Shown: positions 61,211 through 64,000 of the stretch, piece after piece | How positions within the stretch are numbered: position 1 is the first letter of the stretch | How the letters are laid out: every line of letters starts with the position of its first letter | Assembly (NCBI RefSeq): GCF_019175385.1 | Contig: NC_083337.1 | Coordinates: 50,010,938-50,074,937 of the forward strand | DNA from: Lycium barbarum | Lineage: Eukaryota > Streptophyta > Magnoliopsida > Solanales > Solanaceae | Length of the DNA stretch: 64,000 nucleotides | Direction of reading: 5' to 3' | Program-made: the position numbers and the translations under genes | Notes under the pieces: model-generated | Databases searched by the model: none | Told to the model about the DNA's origin: nothing | The model's input: only the letters and a program-made list of their open reading frames with translations

Positions 61211-64000
61211 TGTCACACCCCGACTTTACTAGGGTGTGATGGGCACCCAACCCCATATCTGGAGCCGAGCGAACCCGCTGACTCTTATTACATAGATAAA
61301 CTCTTGTATCAATTAAGAAATAAATACATAGTAAGCTCTCCAATATTTTTTCATAAGTAATGACTATTAGCATATGGGGCCCGCGACATGAAACGTAATA
61401 ACATTTTGACTGGTGAAGTCGTCTACCAAGCTGACACTCTATACTCATGACTCTGTCTGCAAAGTCTCTAACATTGAACAAACACCATAGCTCATATACT
61501 CTGACTCGGCAGCACTCCAGAACAAGTGGGGCCTGCCAACTCCGCTGGAACATCTTCTATGTTAGATGTGGCTCATCTGGTGAACCTGCGCGGCATGAAC
61601 GCAGCCCCCGAAGAAGAGGGGTCAGTACGAGTAATGTACTGAGTATGTAAGGCATGAATAGTGACATAATAAAGGAATATACAGTATGAATAATAACAGA
61701 ATAGACATATGGAGCTTATCTTGGGACAGAAGTAACCTGTACATATGAATGCCTTTCAGGCAGATGCCATGCATGCTTAGTCCCTTTTTCAGAAAATAGT
61801 ACTTCTTATTTACATGTACAAAAAACAGCACGTTTCAGAAAACGGTGTCCTTTATTTACATTTACAGACGCCGAGTACATCGGCTCTCCCACCCCCTCCC
61901 CAACAGTGTCCCAACATATTATATATATCACATATACAGACGCCGTATCCGGCTCTCCCATATCCCGCGTCCGGGACGAAATCCAGCTGAATCAGGTGGT
62001 GATATAACAGTGGCCCTTCCCCTTTTACCCATATACATATACATATACATATTCACATTCATATACATATGTCATACCATTGGCATGCATGAGAGCCCAA
62101 AGAAAGTCATGTGTCCATCGGAGTGACGTAAGGTCGGTGACCTCCGATTACATTATGGAATAATCATGGTCACTTTGTCTCACCTTGAAGGAACGAGTAT
62201 TTTAAGGCGAGACTACCAACGGAAAATAGCCTTAAGAGAGAGCATAGAATAAAATCATGGACATTATAACCGCCAATTCATATGCTTTGAAGTCTTTTAG
62301 AAACTAGTGTCATAGCTAAGGAATAGAATTGAGGTTCAAGAACTAGTATAACACTTTCACATTCACATTAAATTCTTAGCTCAAGACTCCTAGTCATAGA
62401 ATCATTCTTATCGTACTTATCATAGGCATATTCTCTTTCTTAGCATCATCATTATCATTGTCGTCATAGAAGTATTCTCGTTGGGATAGGTATGGTACTT
62501 GTCATCTGATAACGGAATAAGGGTCAAGGTTTCTTTTGGATTCAGATTCAAAGTAAGTCAAGCGGAACAATAAGGAAAGTCCGGGAACGATAGGCCCACC
62601 TAGGGTCAAATGAGGCGGCGTACCAAATTTACGTATGTTAAATGTCATGGCGTTACTTGTGAGGGTTTTAGGGTAGTCGGGTCCTATTTATGCGAGTTCT
62701 AGAGGTTTAGGAAGTTCTTCCAACATTTTACACAATTTTTAATTCAATTCTACTGAATGAAAAAGGGGAAACTTTGGGTGCGGATTCCGGAGGGTGGAGT
62801 TATCCCCGAGGCTCATATCCAACATATTACGTCTATGAGATGCCATAGAAGGAAGGGTAAAGCCTTACATACCTTTTCTGCTTCTTATGCGACTCCAAAT
62901 TCACGTTCCAAATCCGCCAAAATCTACAAATTGGTCATGTTTACCAAAACTTGATTAGAGCCTTTAGAAGTTGATTCTTTAAAGTAACACTTTGTCTGCC
63001 GAAATTTCGGTAGCATTTCCCCTGTAAATACACCATCCCCGAGAATACGGCTCGGCCCCAAATCAACAACAACAATCCGGGAATTTGACCCGGCCACAAT
63101 ATCAACAACAATGACAACAAACATTCTAACAACATCGACCATTAATGTAAACGCACTTTAACATCAACAACCTTCTTTCGCATAATGCGACGATATTCCA
63201 ATTACGTTCAAATCAAGATATATAATCAATCCAAAACCATTCAAACATGCTTCCATAACATTTCCAACAATCCACAAAATTTTACAAAACAACCCGACCC
63301 AAAACATAAGGCGACCTAAAACCTTCCAAGTCCAAGGAAATATCAATAACACATTTCTTTTCCTCCAAACTCATAAACCATACTAACAATCTACACATTA
63401 GCAACATTATTTTCATCAACACAAAAGACCACATTAAAATCATATTAGCCTCCAAATCAGCCCACTCTCGGCCAATACCACAACACACACATTCCATGGT
63501 TTTAATTCATTTTCTGTACATTACAACACCACATAATCATGCTAAATACACTTGGTTCATTATTCCTACATGTTACACACAACACAAGGCCACACCATAC
63601 TTATACAATTACAACTTCAACATGCATGATTTCATACTTTTCATTCATTTTCCATTATGGCATTCACAACACAATAATCAAACCATTAGATAAAATCATT
63701 TCCTCTTAACCATACACACCACACATATTCGGCCAACATGTAATTCACCACAACTTTATGAACTTCCTTCATCTACACACTCCACAACATACACAAGACA
63801 TCCATAACACATAAAAGGGCATGAATTCTTACCTTTCCTCTTCAACTTCTTCACTTGACTAGAATGCGGAAACGACGAAACGGATGGCCTATCTTCCGAA
63901 ACAATTATACCACGTTGTAGAGGACCCTTGAATTAGTAGGACTACCACAATAAAATAATTTTAGGAGCAAAATTTCAAGGGGCAAAAGTTAGAGAGCTTG
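61211..64000 (-). mobile_element. LTR (minus strand), runs off window
   Basis: Ends GGTGTGACA at 61211. Hairpin/acceptor module at 61642 down to 61586 (CGCGCAG). Donor-like AAAGGTATGTAAGG (intron start 62872). Half-palindrome TGCCGAAATTTCGG at 62997. Repeats of GAGTCC-type text near 61860-61990 in reverse. Small frames on either strand are LTR sequence. Confidence 0.88.

Larger units (their letters stand above)
61045..64000 (-). mobile_element. Reverse element: 5' LTR and start of leader only
   Basis: On the minus strand: LTR (from beyond 64000 to 61211), PBS, leader with stem-loop, then a breakpoint at about 61045. Nothing of its gag is in the window. Either a deletion or illegitimate recombination joined its leader to element H. 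Its LTR is of the TGTTATATCCC type by its GGTGTGACA end. The left start of the LTR lies past the window edge. Confidence 0.85.

Overview
This is a gene-poor, repeat-dense stretch of a flowering-plant nuclear genome. The evidence is nested Ty3/gypsy chromovirus-type LTR retrotransposons (Tekay/Del-like polyproteins ending in a chromodomain), initiator-Met-tRNA primer sites, AT-rich spacers, long AT and GT microsatellites, and a decayed plastid ndhG fragment. LTR styles and the plastid fragment suit an asterid eudicot, perhaps Solanaceae; that placement is inference. I see no host gene I would call functional.

Layout: 1-905 is part of an LTR, followed by an unusual 547-codon composite reading frame (812-2455). 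A solo LTR (2948-5476) and a second, different solo LTR (8171-11285) follow, separated by AT-rich DNA with a perfect 22-bp inverted repeat. A solo LTR at 12644-25280 is split by a complete element (13328-23166, TSD TTATG) that carries gag, protease, reverse transcriptase, RNase H, integrase and chromodomain, with at least five coding lesions. 25290-30023 is probably a reverse-oriented LTR of another lineage. 30028-32756 is AT-rich DNA with the plastid fragment.

From 32757 to the right edge the window is one deep nest. An LTR (32757-41027) is split by a solo LTR (33559-40383), itself split by a reverse solo LTR (35118-38640). It is followed by a partial LTR (41028-42314) and a large host element starting at 42315. 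That host element is split by a full-length element (44506-55589, TSD GGTGT) and by a solo LTR (57660-60727). It is cut off at about 61045 by a reverse-strand element that runs off the window. Exact 5-bp target duplications close six of these insertions, so their order can be read.

The most interesting signals are RNA-level. All four elements with a visible leader have a stem-loop starting 57-58 nt after the start of the primer-binding site. Each has 12-13-nt arms and an 8-nt loop holding a self-complementary hexamer (GCGCGC, GTGCAC, GTGCAC, GCCGGC), which looks like a retroviral kissing-loop dimerisation site. In addition, eleven LTR copies from different families share a splice-donor-like motif and, further on, two consecutive hairpins, a TACTGAC branch-point-like motif and a CAG acceptor-like end, with compensatory changes in the second hairpin. 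One element also carries a 5S-rRNA-like sequence where gag-protease-RT should be.
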